This document shows, piece by piece, positions 54,971 to 64,000 of a stretch of DNA of 64,000 nucleotides. Every line of letters begins with the position of its first letter. The first letter of the stretch is position 1. The translations under genes and the position numbers were made by a program. This DNA is from Allomyces macrogynus ATCC 38327 (lineage: Eukaryota; Blastocladiomycota; Blastocladiomycetes; Blastocladiales; Blastocladiaceae). The notes beneath the pieces were generated by a model, which saw nothing but the letters and a program-made list of their open reading frames with translations, made no database searches and was not told where the DNA came from. The stretch is from positions 474,712 to 538,711 of the forward strand of contig GG745337.1 of assembly GCA_000151295.1 (NCBI GenBank), given 5' to 3'.

Positions 54971-56060
54971 CTAGTGGCCCGTCGGCACCTCCAACTTCCC
55001 ATACGTCGCCGTCGCATCACCGCCCTCGGCACCGGCCGGCGCAACGTCCTCATGATCCTTGGTCTTGCGCGCGTCGGCGACCCCCTTGTTATACTGCGTT
55101 GGGCGCGCCGAGAACCCAATCACCTGTTGCAGCGCCTTCAGCTGCTTGACGCTCATTTTCAGTGGACTTGCTGGAATCAACCACGTCACGCCCTCCGTAC
55201 ACGGTGGCGTCGTGAGCGACCCCGAGTACGTGAAGAAGTGTCCCTTGGCCGCATTCACAAACGGCGCCGTATCTAGCATCCCGCCCTCGACGTGCACCGC
55301 CGGCGCCGACGAGTTCGTCGGCAAGTGCGCGAGCAGTTGCGCAAATACCGGGTTCTCGGCCTGGTCGACAACGTCGATCAAGAACCCGACGACCGCCGCG
55401 CGCTTGCCGTCGGCCGACTTGTGCACCATGTGCAGCTCGCCCGCGTAGTGCACGCCGTTGATCCGGTGCTCCGACGGCGTGTGGAAGTGGAACTGCTTGA
55501 AGTCGAGTGCGGTGCCACCAATGTGCAGGCCGCGCGACGGCTCGTCGTGGTGCGTCGCGGTCGTGTTGGCGGCGGTTTCGCCCTCGGCCGCGTACTCAAC
55601 CGTGTGCACCAGGTTCTTGACGGCCATGGAGCCCGCGACGAACGGCGGCATCGACCAGTCCGGGAACCGCCGGCCGTTGTAGGCCGGGTCGATTACGTCG
55701 TTCGCGTGCAGGTTGATTGGCGACTGGTACTGTCCGTCGCGGCACGCGCGGAAGTCTGAGCGCAGGTCTGCCCAGTGGCCAGGACCTATGGAGACGGAAG
55801 AGCGCGCGCGCGTCAGTACGGAACGAGCAGGTGCCGGTGCGCGTGGACGGTCAAATGGACGTGGTGTGGGGGGTCGCGCGTGCGCGGTCGAGCGGTCGAG
55901 GCGTACCAAGTCGCGCGTTGTAGCCCCACGAGTTCGGATCAATCGGCGGTGCGGCTGCGGGCGCCGGCACGGGTGCAGCGACAGCGGTCGGGATCACGAG
56001 CGCCATCAGCGCTGCGACGGCGGCGGCGAGCGCGAGAGCAGGGTGCGGCATGCGCGGCAT
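54971..56060 (-). CDS. Secreted alpha-class carbonic anhydrase
   Basis: Two exons, 56060-55907 and 55785-54971, phase 1; 322 residues. It interconverts CO2 and bicarbonate. The N-terminus is a signal peptide (MPRMPHPALALAAAVAALMA, LVIPTAVA, then APVPAP). The mature enzyme starts SWGYNARLGPGHWADLRSDF and has GQYQSPINLHANDV, the zinc-ligand histidines in FHFHTPSEHRING and ELHMVHKSADG, VVGFLIDVV, FFTYSGSLTTPPCTEGVTWL (Thr199/Thr200 region), and LKALQQVIG. The signal peptide implies secretion or a cell-surface location. A Lys/Asp/Ala-rich tail of about 40 residues follows the domain; no GPI-type hydrophobic end is seen. Alpha-class enzymes are less widespread than beta-class ones in fungi. Confidence 0.92.
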
Positions 56061-56250
56061 GGTGCGGTGCGGTGCGGTGGTGGGAGTGCAGAAGACAGAC
56101 AGGTCGCAGACGAACGACGGCCGAAAGTTGGCGAGTCCCGTCGCGAGTTTGACGGTATTGAAGAGTGCGGGGAGAGGGAGAGAGAGGAGTTGCACTCGCG
56201 CGTCTACGAGAGCACATGTGATGGTCGTCGCTCGCGCGGGCGTCGCGCAC

Positions 56251-56257
56251 ATTTATA
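56251..56257 (-). promoter_or_regulatory. Possible TATA box of carbonic anhydrase gene
   Basis: TATAAAT on the minus strand, about 190 nt before the ATG at 56060. This is farther than in neighbouring genes and implies a longer 5' UTR. Confidence 0.45.
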
Positions 56258-57457
56258 CACTGGCGCGCATCGCTGCGAACGTCGCGACGGCGATCGCTTT
56301 GGCAGTGTCGGCCCGCCAAGCGCAGCACGCGCACCGCGTCTCCCATCCACCCAAGTATCTCCCATCGCGTGCGCGCATCTCCCCGTCTGCCACCCCAAAG
56401 ACCAACGACCACCAAACCTCACAGCCAAACCTCACAGCCAAGCTAACCAATGGTTCTCCATACCGCTGTCGTGCTCGTCGTCGCGTGGGTTTCTGGAACC
56501 CGCTATGATTTACGCACGAGCGCCGGAGAAACAGTTTCAGTGTCGTTCATGACGATCATGAGAGCAAACAAAAAACGTCGTTGCCGAGAATGGAGCATGT
56601 GCGTCGGGTGGGTGGTGCTTGGCGCGGGGAAGATGGCTCATGTGGCGCGGCATGGAGTCGCACCGGCTGGGTCGACGGCTTGGCAAGAGATGAAGACGCG
56701 CGCGAGGCGTGCGAGTTATTAGCGATCGAAGCAACGTGAGGAACCGTGTTGAGCGTCCGCGAGCGGTTCGGTTCATGAATCGTAAAACCATCGCCGATTT
56801 GTTGCTGACGGCTGTTGCACAAAGATGCCATAAACAGACGCGGGTCCTTGGTTCGCTCTTCCATGGCAGTTTCCAGACGTCGGCCAGAATAAAGACCGGA
56901 GCCAACCGCCGTGGCGCTCCTCTCATCGTTGGCGCTTCTCTCATCGTGCGATGAGCAAGGTGCGCTCTCTCATGATGGGTCACAACAAACATGAGCGCCA
57001 TTCGGCATCGAGGTCGCGAGGAAAGGGATGGTTGGGTCGGAAGAGCCTCCACGGCCGTGTGGCTGCAAACAGCACCACCGCGCGACCAACCGACCAACCG
57101 CGACGGTAAATGCGACGAGCCATGTTCTCTGCTTCGACTGCGGCAAGTTATGTTCAAACATACAAGTCTGAACTGCGGAGGAAAGGTCGTTGCGGACATG
57201 AAGGGCCACGAAGCATGTTGGGCGTGTCCGAAGCGTCCCACGCCTGGTCCTGCCCACACGTGGAGTTGGGCAGGGACCACCCGTCGGCGACGCGTGGACT
57301 CCCTGCACGATCAGTCCGTCGCTCTCTTGTCGCTCGCGATTTCGTTCTAACCGATCACCATCGGCACGACCGCGGCCGCCGCGCTCCACAACGACGCGCA
57401 ATCGCACCGCGACTGTGCGCACGACGGCGAACACGACCAAGACGTCGCGCGCCCACC
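56258..57457. other. Intergenic region between divergent genes
   Basis: About 1.2 kb between the carbonic anhydrase promoter and the UBX-protein start. The open frames are short with no motifs. A local duplication CGCTCCTCTCATCGTTGG / CGCTTCTCTCATCGTGCG lies at about 56,913-56,950. Confidence 0.45.
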
Positions 57458-59121
57458 ATGGCCGACATCAACCCGGACCACCTGATCCAGTTCTGCGAGC
57501 TGACGGGCGCCGACCCGGCGCTCGCCGCAAAGTACCTGCGCGTCGCCGAACGCGACCTGAGCAACGCCGTCGCGCTCTTCATGGATCTCGGCGGCACCGA
57601 CCTGCCGGAAATTGACACGCCTGAACTCCCGCCGTCCCGCCCCGCCGCGCCGCCGGCACGCCGCGGGGCCTCCCGCCCGCTTGCTTTGGACGACGATGAC
57701 GGTGACGACGTGAGATGCCCGATTACGAGGAAATGGATGAGGACGACGACGACGACGACGACGTGAACGTTTGTCGACACGACGGGGGGCCGCGGCGGCC
57801 GCACCAAGCCGCTCGGCATCCCACCCCGCCGCCTTCCGTCCTGGGCCGCCACTGCAGGCCTGCCAGCGTCTGGTGGGTCCGTGTCGAGCCTCAATTCGCG
57901 CGACCGGGCGCGCGGAGGCGCGTCGGCGTCGGCGGGCCGGCTCGCGGCGCTTGGCGTGAACAGTTTTGGGTTCGAGGTACCCGCCGCGCCGTCGTCGACG
58001 CAGCGGCCGTTCTACGAGGCCAACGACAAGCTTCACAGTCTGTTTGCACCGCCGGCCGACCTCATGTTCAAGGGCACGTTCGATAACGTGCGTTTCGCAC
58101 GCGAGTGACTGACGCTGTTTCACTCCTCGCACGTCGCGCCGCCGCCATCTGGATCCGGATCATTGACTCACCTTCCCCCTAACACTAGGCCAAGGAAATC
58201 GGCCGCCGCGAGCACAAGTGGGTGCTCGTTGACCTGCACGACCCGTCGGAATTCGCGTGCGAGGTGCTGAACCGCGACCTGTGGAAACACCATGACGTGG
58301 CCGAAGTCGTGCGCGCCAACTTCCTTTTCTTGCAGCCGCGCACCACCGACAGCGACGGCCGCGCCTACCGCACGCTCTACCCGGTCGCCGGGTGCCCGCA
58401 CGTGGCCATTCTCGACCCGCGCACGGGCGAGCGCATGGCGATTGTTGGGTCCACGGCGCCCACCATGACCGCACCGATCATGCGCGCTCAGCGGCTCCTC
58501 AAGGACCCGGCCGAGTTTGTCACGTTCATTTTCGAGTTTCTTGACACGCATTCGCTCGTTACGCCCGTTGCCGCCGCACCCGCGCCGGTGAGGGGCGGCG
58601 CCGAGGACGATCAGCTCGCGGCGGCCCTGCGCGCATCCGCGCAGGACGACGCGGCGCTGCAGGCCGCGCTCAAGGCGAGCGTCTCGGTCGCCGACGAGGA
58701 CGAAGCACTGCAGGCGGCACTTCGCGCGAGTTTGACCGACTCGTCATCGGCCTCCCCGGCCAAGAACGATGTGGTTGATATGGCGGATGTCAAGTCAGAC
58801 GCCGAGTCGGACGACGCGGAACCGGCCACGGAAAACGATCCGATTGCCGCGCTCACGCCGCTGACTGGCCCCGAACCGCCGACGGGTGCCGGCACGACGC
58901 GCGTCCAGGCGCGGTTGCCGGACGGGCAGCGGCTCGTGCGCCGGTTCCGGCTCGCGGACCCGGTTAGTGATCTGTACCGGTGGATCAAGGCCAAGGTGCC
59001 CGAGGCGAACGACGCGCCGTTTGCGCTCGTATATGTGCGACAAGACCTGAGCGAGGTGTTGGACCAGTCGGTCGGGGACGCAGGGCTCGCGAATGCCGCG
59101 GTCGCGATGAGTTACTTGTAG
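57458..59121 (+). CDS. UBA-UAS-UIM-UBX protein, UBXD7/Ubx5 type p97/Cdc48 cofactor
   Basis: Proposed exons are 57458-57701, 57858-58087 and 58189-59121 (468 residues). The last junction (FDN/AKEIGRREHKW, GTGCGT...CTAG) is firm. The first is uncertain because an Asp-rich stretch at about 57,715-57,765 could also be coding. Domains in order: N-terminal UBA-like (HLIQFCELTGADPALAAKYL, RVAERDLSNAVALFMD); FYEANDKLHSLFAPPADLMF; UAS thioredoxin-like domain (KWVLVDLHDPSEFACEVLNR, DLWKHHDVAEVVRANFLFLQ, CPHVAILDPRTGERMAIVG); three UIM-like motifs (EDDQLAAALRAS, DAALQAALKAS, DEALQAALRASL); and a C-terminal UBX domain (TRVQARLPDGQRLVRRFRLA to DAGLANAAVAMSYL). Such proteins link Cdc48/p97 to ubiquitinated substrates and cullin ligases. 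The additional UIMs are notable, since human UBXD7 has one. Confidence 0.88.
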
Positions 59122-59455
59122 ATTCCTGCCCGCGCGCGACGTGGTGGATGGAGGACGGTGGGGCAAGAGGACGGATTGCGGCCCACAATAGGGACGAGGG
59201 CGAGATGAACACCATTTTTTGTGTTCTTGGCGTGACTGACCAACGTCGTGATCAAGCGCTCTGCTCGTTTCAGTTTGGCCCGCCAGCACCAATACATGCA
59301 GCGGCAACTCGGCTTTGTCGTTCCATTTCTCGGCCCGGGAACGCGATCGCCACCGCGCCGTCACTGCACTTCGAACCACGTTCGCCGTGCAAATCTGATC
59401 ACAGTTTCACGTTGGCTATCTCGTCGCGTGCCAGAAATCCCGCTTATCGTTCTCT
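59122..59455. other. Intergenic region
   Basis: 3' flank of the UBX gene. I see no gene. Confidence 0.4.
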
Positions 59456-59459
59456 TCCT

Positions 59460-59770
59460 TGACATACCCCTCCACACCAGGTCTCCTTGCCGCCCGACTC
59501 TGCAATGCACGCTGCGCCTGTAAAACTCCGACCGCCGAACCAAAGCCGCTGATGCCAATGCGCACGATTCCGAAGGCGATGTCGCCAATCCACACGTCGA
59601 TGCCGATCGTGATGTTCCGCGCGCTCGGCGACTTTTGCGCCGCGTCGCTGGCAGCCTGCTGCGGACCGGCTCGCGCAGCACCGATGGGTCATCCCGCCAC
59701 AGAGCATCTCGCGCAACATTGCCATCTGTGCGGAGCGGCCATATGCGTCCACAAACGTTCTGGCAATTCA
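59460..59770 (-). pseudogene. Remnant of maltose O-acetyltransferase-like gene
   Basis: Two collapsed pieces of the neighbouring acetyltransferase are visible on the minus strand. About 59,690-59,740 encodes AQMAMLREMLCGGMTHR, similar to [17 protein letters not shown] of the gene at 60.8 kb. About 59,540-59,622 encodes NITIGIDVWIGDIAFGIVRI, similar to [21 protein letters not shown] of the left-handed beta-helix. The intervening sequence is lost or scrambled. Confidence 0.7.
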
Positions 59771-59904
59771 ATGCTCTCCCAGCGCGCGCGCATTGTGCAG
59801 CGGTTTGCGGGACGAGAACCTATGATTGCCAGGGTGGAAAAGGTTGGTTTGCTCGCATAGAGCGCGTGCTGATGTTTGAGGACGGCCATAAATCAATTAT
59901 TCGA

Positions 59905-60803
59905 TCATTTCCAGCAATACCGCAAACGGCCCGACGACTCAACACCTCCACCGTCCCTCGCTCCCGCGCAACCATTTACTCCGACCGCTCCAGCCGCTTC
60001 ATCCCAATCAACTTCGGATCCACCCCCCTCGTCCCACGCCTGCTCCACCGTCCAATTCTCATCCTCAACAATCTTGCGCACCACACGCGCCGGGTTCCCG
60101 ACGGCAACCGACATGCTCGGCAAGCTCCGTGTCACAACGGAACCCGCGCCGACCGTTGTGCCGTTGCCGATTTTGACGCCCGCGACAACGATCGCACCGC
60201 CACCAACCCAAACGTCGTCGCCGATCGTGATGGGCTTGCCGTACATGGCGCCGACGACGCCATTGCGCGTGGTCGGGGCGATCGCGTGTTCCGCGGTAGA
60301 GAGAGAAACGGACGGGCCCGTTTTGCGATGGGTGGGTTGCAGGAGGGAGGTGGCACGGTGGAGAAAGATGGTGGGGAACGTACCGAGGAGAACACGGTCG
60401 CTAATCTTGATCGGGCACACATCAAGGATTTGCGTGCCAAAGTTGAAGAATACGTGCTTGCCAAACGAGACGTGCGAGCCCTGATCAGGTCATGGAGAGC
60501 GGCGGGTGAGCACACCGGGATCGCAAGCATCATTCGGATCACGGCGCGTACATAGTCGCAGAACAGTGGCGGGATCATCGTGGGCATTTCATCGTCGGTC
60601 AAGTGCGCGACGCCCTCCTGGAATAACTCGCGCAGAATCGCAATTTGCGCGGCACGGTCGGCCGGGTCTGTCGTGTTGTATTTTTGCAATAGCACAAACG
60701 TTCGGGATCGTTCTGCAACCAGGCTCGCGTCGCCGGAGAAGTAGGTCTTGCCCGCCAGCATGCGCGCGCGGTGGTCGAAGTGCGAGGGAGTTTGATCGGC
60801 CAT
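59905..60803 (-). CDS. Maltose/galactoside O-acetyltransferase-like, copy 1 (lost splice acceptor, shifted C-terminus)
   Basis: Exon 1, 60803-60552 ([20 protein letters not shown] to PPLFCDY), encodes the maltose acetyltransferase N-domain. Exon 2 starts at 60480 ([20 protein letters not shown]) and continues in the left-handed beta-helix ([36 protein letters not shown]). In the intact copy at 62.8-63.7 kb an intron follows the FG of VLFG. Here the donor GTACGT is present but the acceptor CACAG is replaced by AAAACG, and the former intron is open and in frame, adding about 22 residues ([20 protein letters not shown]). Near the end a six-G run at about 60,018 appears one base too long: the other frame encodes [14 protein letters not shown] and a stop at 59976, matching copy 2, whereas the annotated frame runs to 59905. 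The enzyme family acetylates sugars with acetyl-CoA. This copy may be impaired. Confidence 0.7.
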
Positions 60804-61360
60804 GGTCGGGTGGAGAGTGGAGACGCAAACGTGGAGTGTCGAAAGACGGAGGTGGAGAACCGAGCCGCGGCGGTGAAGGGCGGAGACCTGTATTTACAAG
60901 AGCGGCGCGGTTCGCTGGGCCTTTACATTCGCACCAGTTGACTCGATTGTGGCGGTGTCGGCATCTCGACTGATGAAATGGTCGCATGTCGGTGCGCGCG
61001 GTAGGACGCCGGCGTGAGGAACGCGCGTGCTTTGCTGACAAAATTCTGACAAAATTTCCCGTTGTTCAGACGCGAGGCTGGTGGTGTGGCCCATCGACAA
61101 CTTAAAGAACCCTTTGAATGTTCGATGAGGCCGTCGATGAACTTGCAGCTTCGTCGTGTGGTTCGCAGCTGTGTGTGATGTCTGCTCTGTGTGGTTCGCT
61201 GTTAGATATGGGCTGAGGTTCCATCAGCGCGCGTAAATGCGCGTTTCTCCCGCACAAGGTGTTCGACTGTCGCTTTTGCTGCGGGGCGCTTGGGTGTCAG
61301 CGAACACGATAGCTCCTGCCCTTGTTCCGAGGCGAACATCAAAGGAGTTGTTGCCTACAG
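60804..61360. other. Upstream region of acetyltransferase copy 1
   Basis: A TATA-like TGTAAATAC lies on the minus strand at about 60,888-60,896, about 88 nt before ATG 60803. Otherwise I see no gene. Confidence 0.45.
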
Positions 61361-61518
61361 GCGATCGCGGCGCAGTCGGCCGGGTCCGTCGTGTTGAAAT
61401 TATGCAACAAAACACGCGTCCGCGCTCACTCCACATCGCTGCTCGCGTCAGTGGCCAAGTAGGCCTTGCCCGCCATCATGCGTGCGCGGTGGTCCAGGCA
61501 GGAGGTGTTGTCGGTCAT
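61361..61518 (-). pseudogene. Acetyltransferase exon 1 fragment, minus strand
   Basis: From an ATG at 61518 the minus strand reads MTDNTSCLDHRARMMAGKAY, LATDASSDVE, an in-frame TGA, then ARTRVLLHNFNTTDPADCAA, clearly related to [20 protein letters not shown] and TDPADRAAQ of copy 1. Homology fades near 61,361. No beta-helix exon follows. Confidence 0.75.
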
Positions 61519-61967
61519 GGTTCGGTGGAGAGTGGAGAGGCCAAAGTCTCCAGAGAGTGGAAACGCGACAGTTGAGTGGGACGACGCGACGGTAGAGTAG
61601 AGCAACGCGATGGTGGAGAGTGGAGACTCGCACCTACGAAAGCGGTTCGATTCCAGAGCTGGAACTTTGTTTGGGCCGGTTGGCTCAATTGTGACGCATG
61701 GGCCGGCATGTCGCTGGCAAAATGATCGGCGCGCATACTCGTCGATGGCAGTAGGCGTGTCGCTCGGTTCCCATCCTCGCAGCTACCACGCTCGATAACC
61801 GATCCAACGCGCGCGTCGCCGTCCACGACGGCTCGCAGATAAAGGTCGAGCTTGTCAACACTGCACCACCACACGCCCACCGCCGCCAGCGACGAGCGTG
61901 CCAGCACGCAATCATTTTTCCAGTTGACGTGCCGGCGCGCTGCCACAATCGATTCAACTGGCCCGAA

Positions 61968-61974
61968 TATAAAG
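61968..61974 (+). promoter_or_regulatory. TATA-like box before plus-strand acetyltransferase fragment
   Basis: TATAAAG, 34 nt before the ATG at 62002. The fragment therefore carried its promoter with it when duplicated and inverted. Confidence 0.5.
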
Positions 61975-62001
61975 GTCCGTCACAGGAATCGCGCCCCGAC
62001 C

Positions 62002-62277
62002 ATGGCCGACCAGACGACCTCGCACCTCGACCACCGCGCGCGCATGTTGGCAGGCAAGACTTACTTACTCAGTGACCCAACGCTGGTCGCTGAGTAGGCG
62101 CGGACGCGTGTGCTGTTGCAAAAGTACAACGTGACGGATCCGGCCGACCGGAAGGCGCAAATTGCGCTACTGCGCGAGCTGTTCCAGGAAGGGGTCGCGC
62201 ACTTGGCCGACGATGAGATGCCCACTATCTCTTCGCCGCTGCTCTGCGAATATGTACGCGCCCAGGAATCCGGATGA
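62002..62277 (+). pseudogene. Acetyltransferase exon 1 fragment, inverted, with premature stop
   Basis: The plus strand reads [31 protein letters not shown], then TAG at 62095-62097 where copies 1 and 2 have Arg, then [52 protein letters not shown]. The exon 1 donor (TAT/GTACGC) is preserved at about 62,251. No beta-helix exon is found downstream, so this is a partial, inverted duplicate of exon 1 with upstream DNA. Confidence 0.85.
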
Positions 62278-62821
62278 GGGAGGGGTCGCGTTTGCTAACT
62301 CGATTGTGCGGTTTGCAGTGATATTGCTGGAAACGATATAGATGCCGATTTGTTGCAGTCTTCGAGCATCAACACTCATTTTTATGGTGCGGACCAACCT
62401 TCTCCACCCTGGCAGCGACGGGCCCTGGGCCTGTAAGTCTTATCACAAGAAAGCTCGCCGGGAGGGAGAGATGTGCCGGAACGCTCGCTCGCCTTTGCAG
62501 CGACAGGAGCTACTGTCATGAAGTTCGCTGTCCATTCTTGGAGTCAAAACAGATTACATGGGACCGTTTCTGGCAACGCATGTATGGGTACCTTTTGCCC
62601 CAACCTCGATTGATGCTTGCAGCGAATGCTTTCGTCCGCTGTCAAAGGAAAAGCGGCTGCTGATTGGATTCCCTTTCGTTGGTGTCGGTTAGACACGAGC
62701 ATTTGCAAAACCGCAACGACTCGATCCCTATATGAACAGATCTACAACAATGCAATACCGGCATGGACCTCCTCTCCCCTCCCAAACTCGCGCAAAATGG
62801 CTCCACGCGATATCACTCCAC
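62278..62821. other. Intergenic DNA
   Basis: About 540 bp with no recognisable gene between the inverted exon fragment and the 3' end of acetyltransferase copy 2. Confidence 0.45.
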
Positions 62822-63672
62822 CTACTCGGGCCGCTCCAGCCGCGCAATCCCGACCAGCTTCGGATCGGCGCCCTCCTCCCACGCCATATCCGGCGTGTAG
62901 GTCTCGTCCTCGATGATCTTCTTGACGACGCGCGCCGGGTTGCCGACGGCGACCGTCATGCTGGGCACGTTGCGCGTCACAACCGAGCCAGCACCGACCG
63001 TCGACCCGCTACCAACCTCGATGCCCGAGACGAGGATCGCGCCGCCGCCAATCCACACGTCGTTGCCGATCGTGATGGGCTTGCCGTACTCGGGACCGTT
63101 CGGCCCGTTGCGCGCCGTCGGCGAGATCGGGTGTTCGGCCGCGTAGAGCGACACGGACGGGCCTGTGGATGTCGCGAAAGGGTGAGGAGAGCATTGGGAG
63201 AGGAAGAAATGGCGCGCGAGAGGTAGAACGGACCAAACAGAACGCGCTCGCCGATGTGGATCTTGCACACGTCGAGAATCGTCGCGCCAAAGTTGAAGAA
63301 GCAGTGCTTGCCAAACGTGATGTTCGAGCCCTGTATTCACTCGCCAGTCGTGCGTGAGCTCGCAGCGCAGCCTTGCCGACCGAACGTCGCAGCTGGTCAT
63401 GGCCAAAACGCGTCGCCACGCACATAGTCGCACGCAAACGGTGGGATAATCTCGGGCATCTCATCGTCGGCCAGGTGCGCGACACCATCACGGAACAGCT
63501 CGCGCAAGATCGCAATCTGCGTCGCGCGGTCAGCCGGATCCGTCGTGTTGTACTTGTGCAGGAGCGTGCGTGTCTGTGCGCGTTCCGCGACCAGATCTGC
63601 GTCGACGCCACGGTACGTCTGGCCCTTGAGCATGCGCGCACGGTGGTTGAGCTGCGGGTATTCGTCAGCCAT
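62822..63672 (-). CDS. Maltose/galactoside O-acetyltransferase-like, copy 2 (intact)
   Basis: Three exons, 63672-63424, 63330-63234 and 63162-62822, with consistent phases; 228 residues. It transfers acetyl from acetyl-CoA to a sugar hydroxyl. The N-terminal maltose acetyltransferase domain ([68 protein letters not shown]) is followed by GSNITFGKHCFFNFGATILD, VCKIHIGERVLFG and the left-handed beta-helix (PSVSLYAAEHPIS with the catalytic His, [47 protein letters not shown]). The intron after VLFG (71 nt, GTCCGT...CACAG) is intact here and broken in copy 1. Sequence identity with the other copies shows local duplication. Confidence 0.92.
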
Positions 63673-63761
63673 GGTGGAATGGTGGTGCAGTTGGGTGAGG
63701 AGAGCTCGAGGCGCGCTGGGGAGTTGATTGCGACCAGTTGCACTGCGCGGCGGGTGGTGAT

Positions 63762-63768
63762 CTTTATA
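63762..63768 (-). promoter_or_regulatory. TATA box of acetyltransferase copy 2
   Basis: TATAAAG on the minus strand, about 90-96 nt before ATG 63672. Confidence 0.65.
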
Positions 63769-64000
63769 ATTGTCGCTCGTTATGGGCGACATGCACAGCG
63801 ACACGCACAGCGACACGCCAAGTAGGCGACCGCAGCGCGTCGTGGCATGTTGGAGGCTTGAAGGCGCGTCGCAGTCCCCTCCGTCCGTTCAGCCGTCGCT
63901 GGGAGCGCGCCGCTGTCTGTTCACACAGGTGGATCGTTTCCAGTCGACATCACCGTTGCAATCCCCTCTGCTCACTGATGGTGGACCAACAGCAGGACGC
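63769..64000. other. Upstream flank to window end
   Basis: No gene is seen. A short CGACACGCACAG duplication occurs at about 63,800-63,823. Confidence 0.4.

Overview
This 64 kb window is nuclear DNA from a eukaryote with a compact, GC-rich genome. Single-copy genes lie on both strands, introns are short (about 50-140 nt, GT-AG, often GTACG/GTATG donors and CTAG/ACAG acceptors), and several genes have TATA boxes 75-95 nt before the ATG. The gene set is fungal: AAR-pathway saccharopine dehydrogenase, Erv41, Msi1/RbAp48, MidA/NDUFAF7 and maltose-type O-acetyltransferases. A CatSper-gamma-like sperm-channel subunit together with the high GC suggests a flagellated zoosporic fungus, most likely Blastocladiomycota (Allomyces-like). 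That placement is inference.

Layout. 0-11 kb: a low-complexity protein, NDUFAF7-like methyltransferase (-), dihydropteridine reductase (+), Erv41/ERGIC2-like cargo receptor (-), hotdog thioesterase (+), an unrecognised protein (-) and a RING protein with four SUMO-interacting-type motifs (+). 12.4-19.3 kb: two diverged tandem copies of a Pro/Thr/Ala-repeat gene with the same tiny first exon, promoter and C-terminal tail, in gene-poor DNA. 21-23.7 kb: a GH5 glucosylceramidase-like gene broken in two places. 24.3-31.4 kb: four tandem copies (two usable, one dead, one truncated) of a family with two thioredoxin/UAS-like modules. 33.6-36.6 kb: RbAp48/Msi1-like WD40 protein and ribosomal protein eL36. 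36.9-40.5 kb: CatSper-gamma-like membrane protein. 41-46 kb: calmodulin-like protein, saccharopine dehydrogenase and a Ser/Thr/Pro-rich single-pass membrane protein. 47-54 kb: a lower-GC block holding a decayed Ty3/gypsy retrotransposon that is itself interrupted. 55-59 kb: secreted alpha-carbonic anhydrase and a UBA-UAS-UBX protein (UBXD7/Ubx5 type). 59.4-63.8 kb: a maltose O-acetyltransferase-like cluster with one intact gene, one damaged gene and three fragments.

The strongest candidates for something new are the double-UAS family, which shares an NRDLW-centred fold signature with the UBXD7-like gene 30 kb away, the repeat-protein pair ending in a shared NPSDMFS tail, and the putative SUMO-targeted ubiquitin ligase. 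The window also shows much local duplication and decay. Some lesions are single-base indels in homopolymers and could be assembly errors. Exon boundaries were worked out by hand from splice consensus, phase and family conservation. No database search was run.
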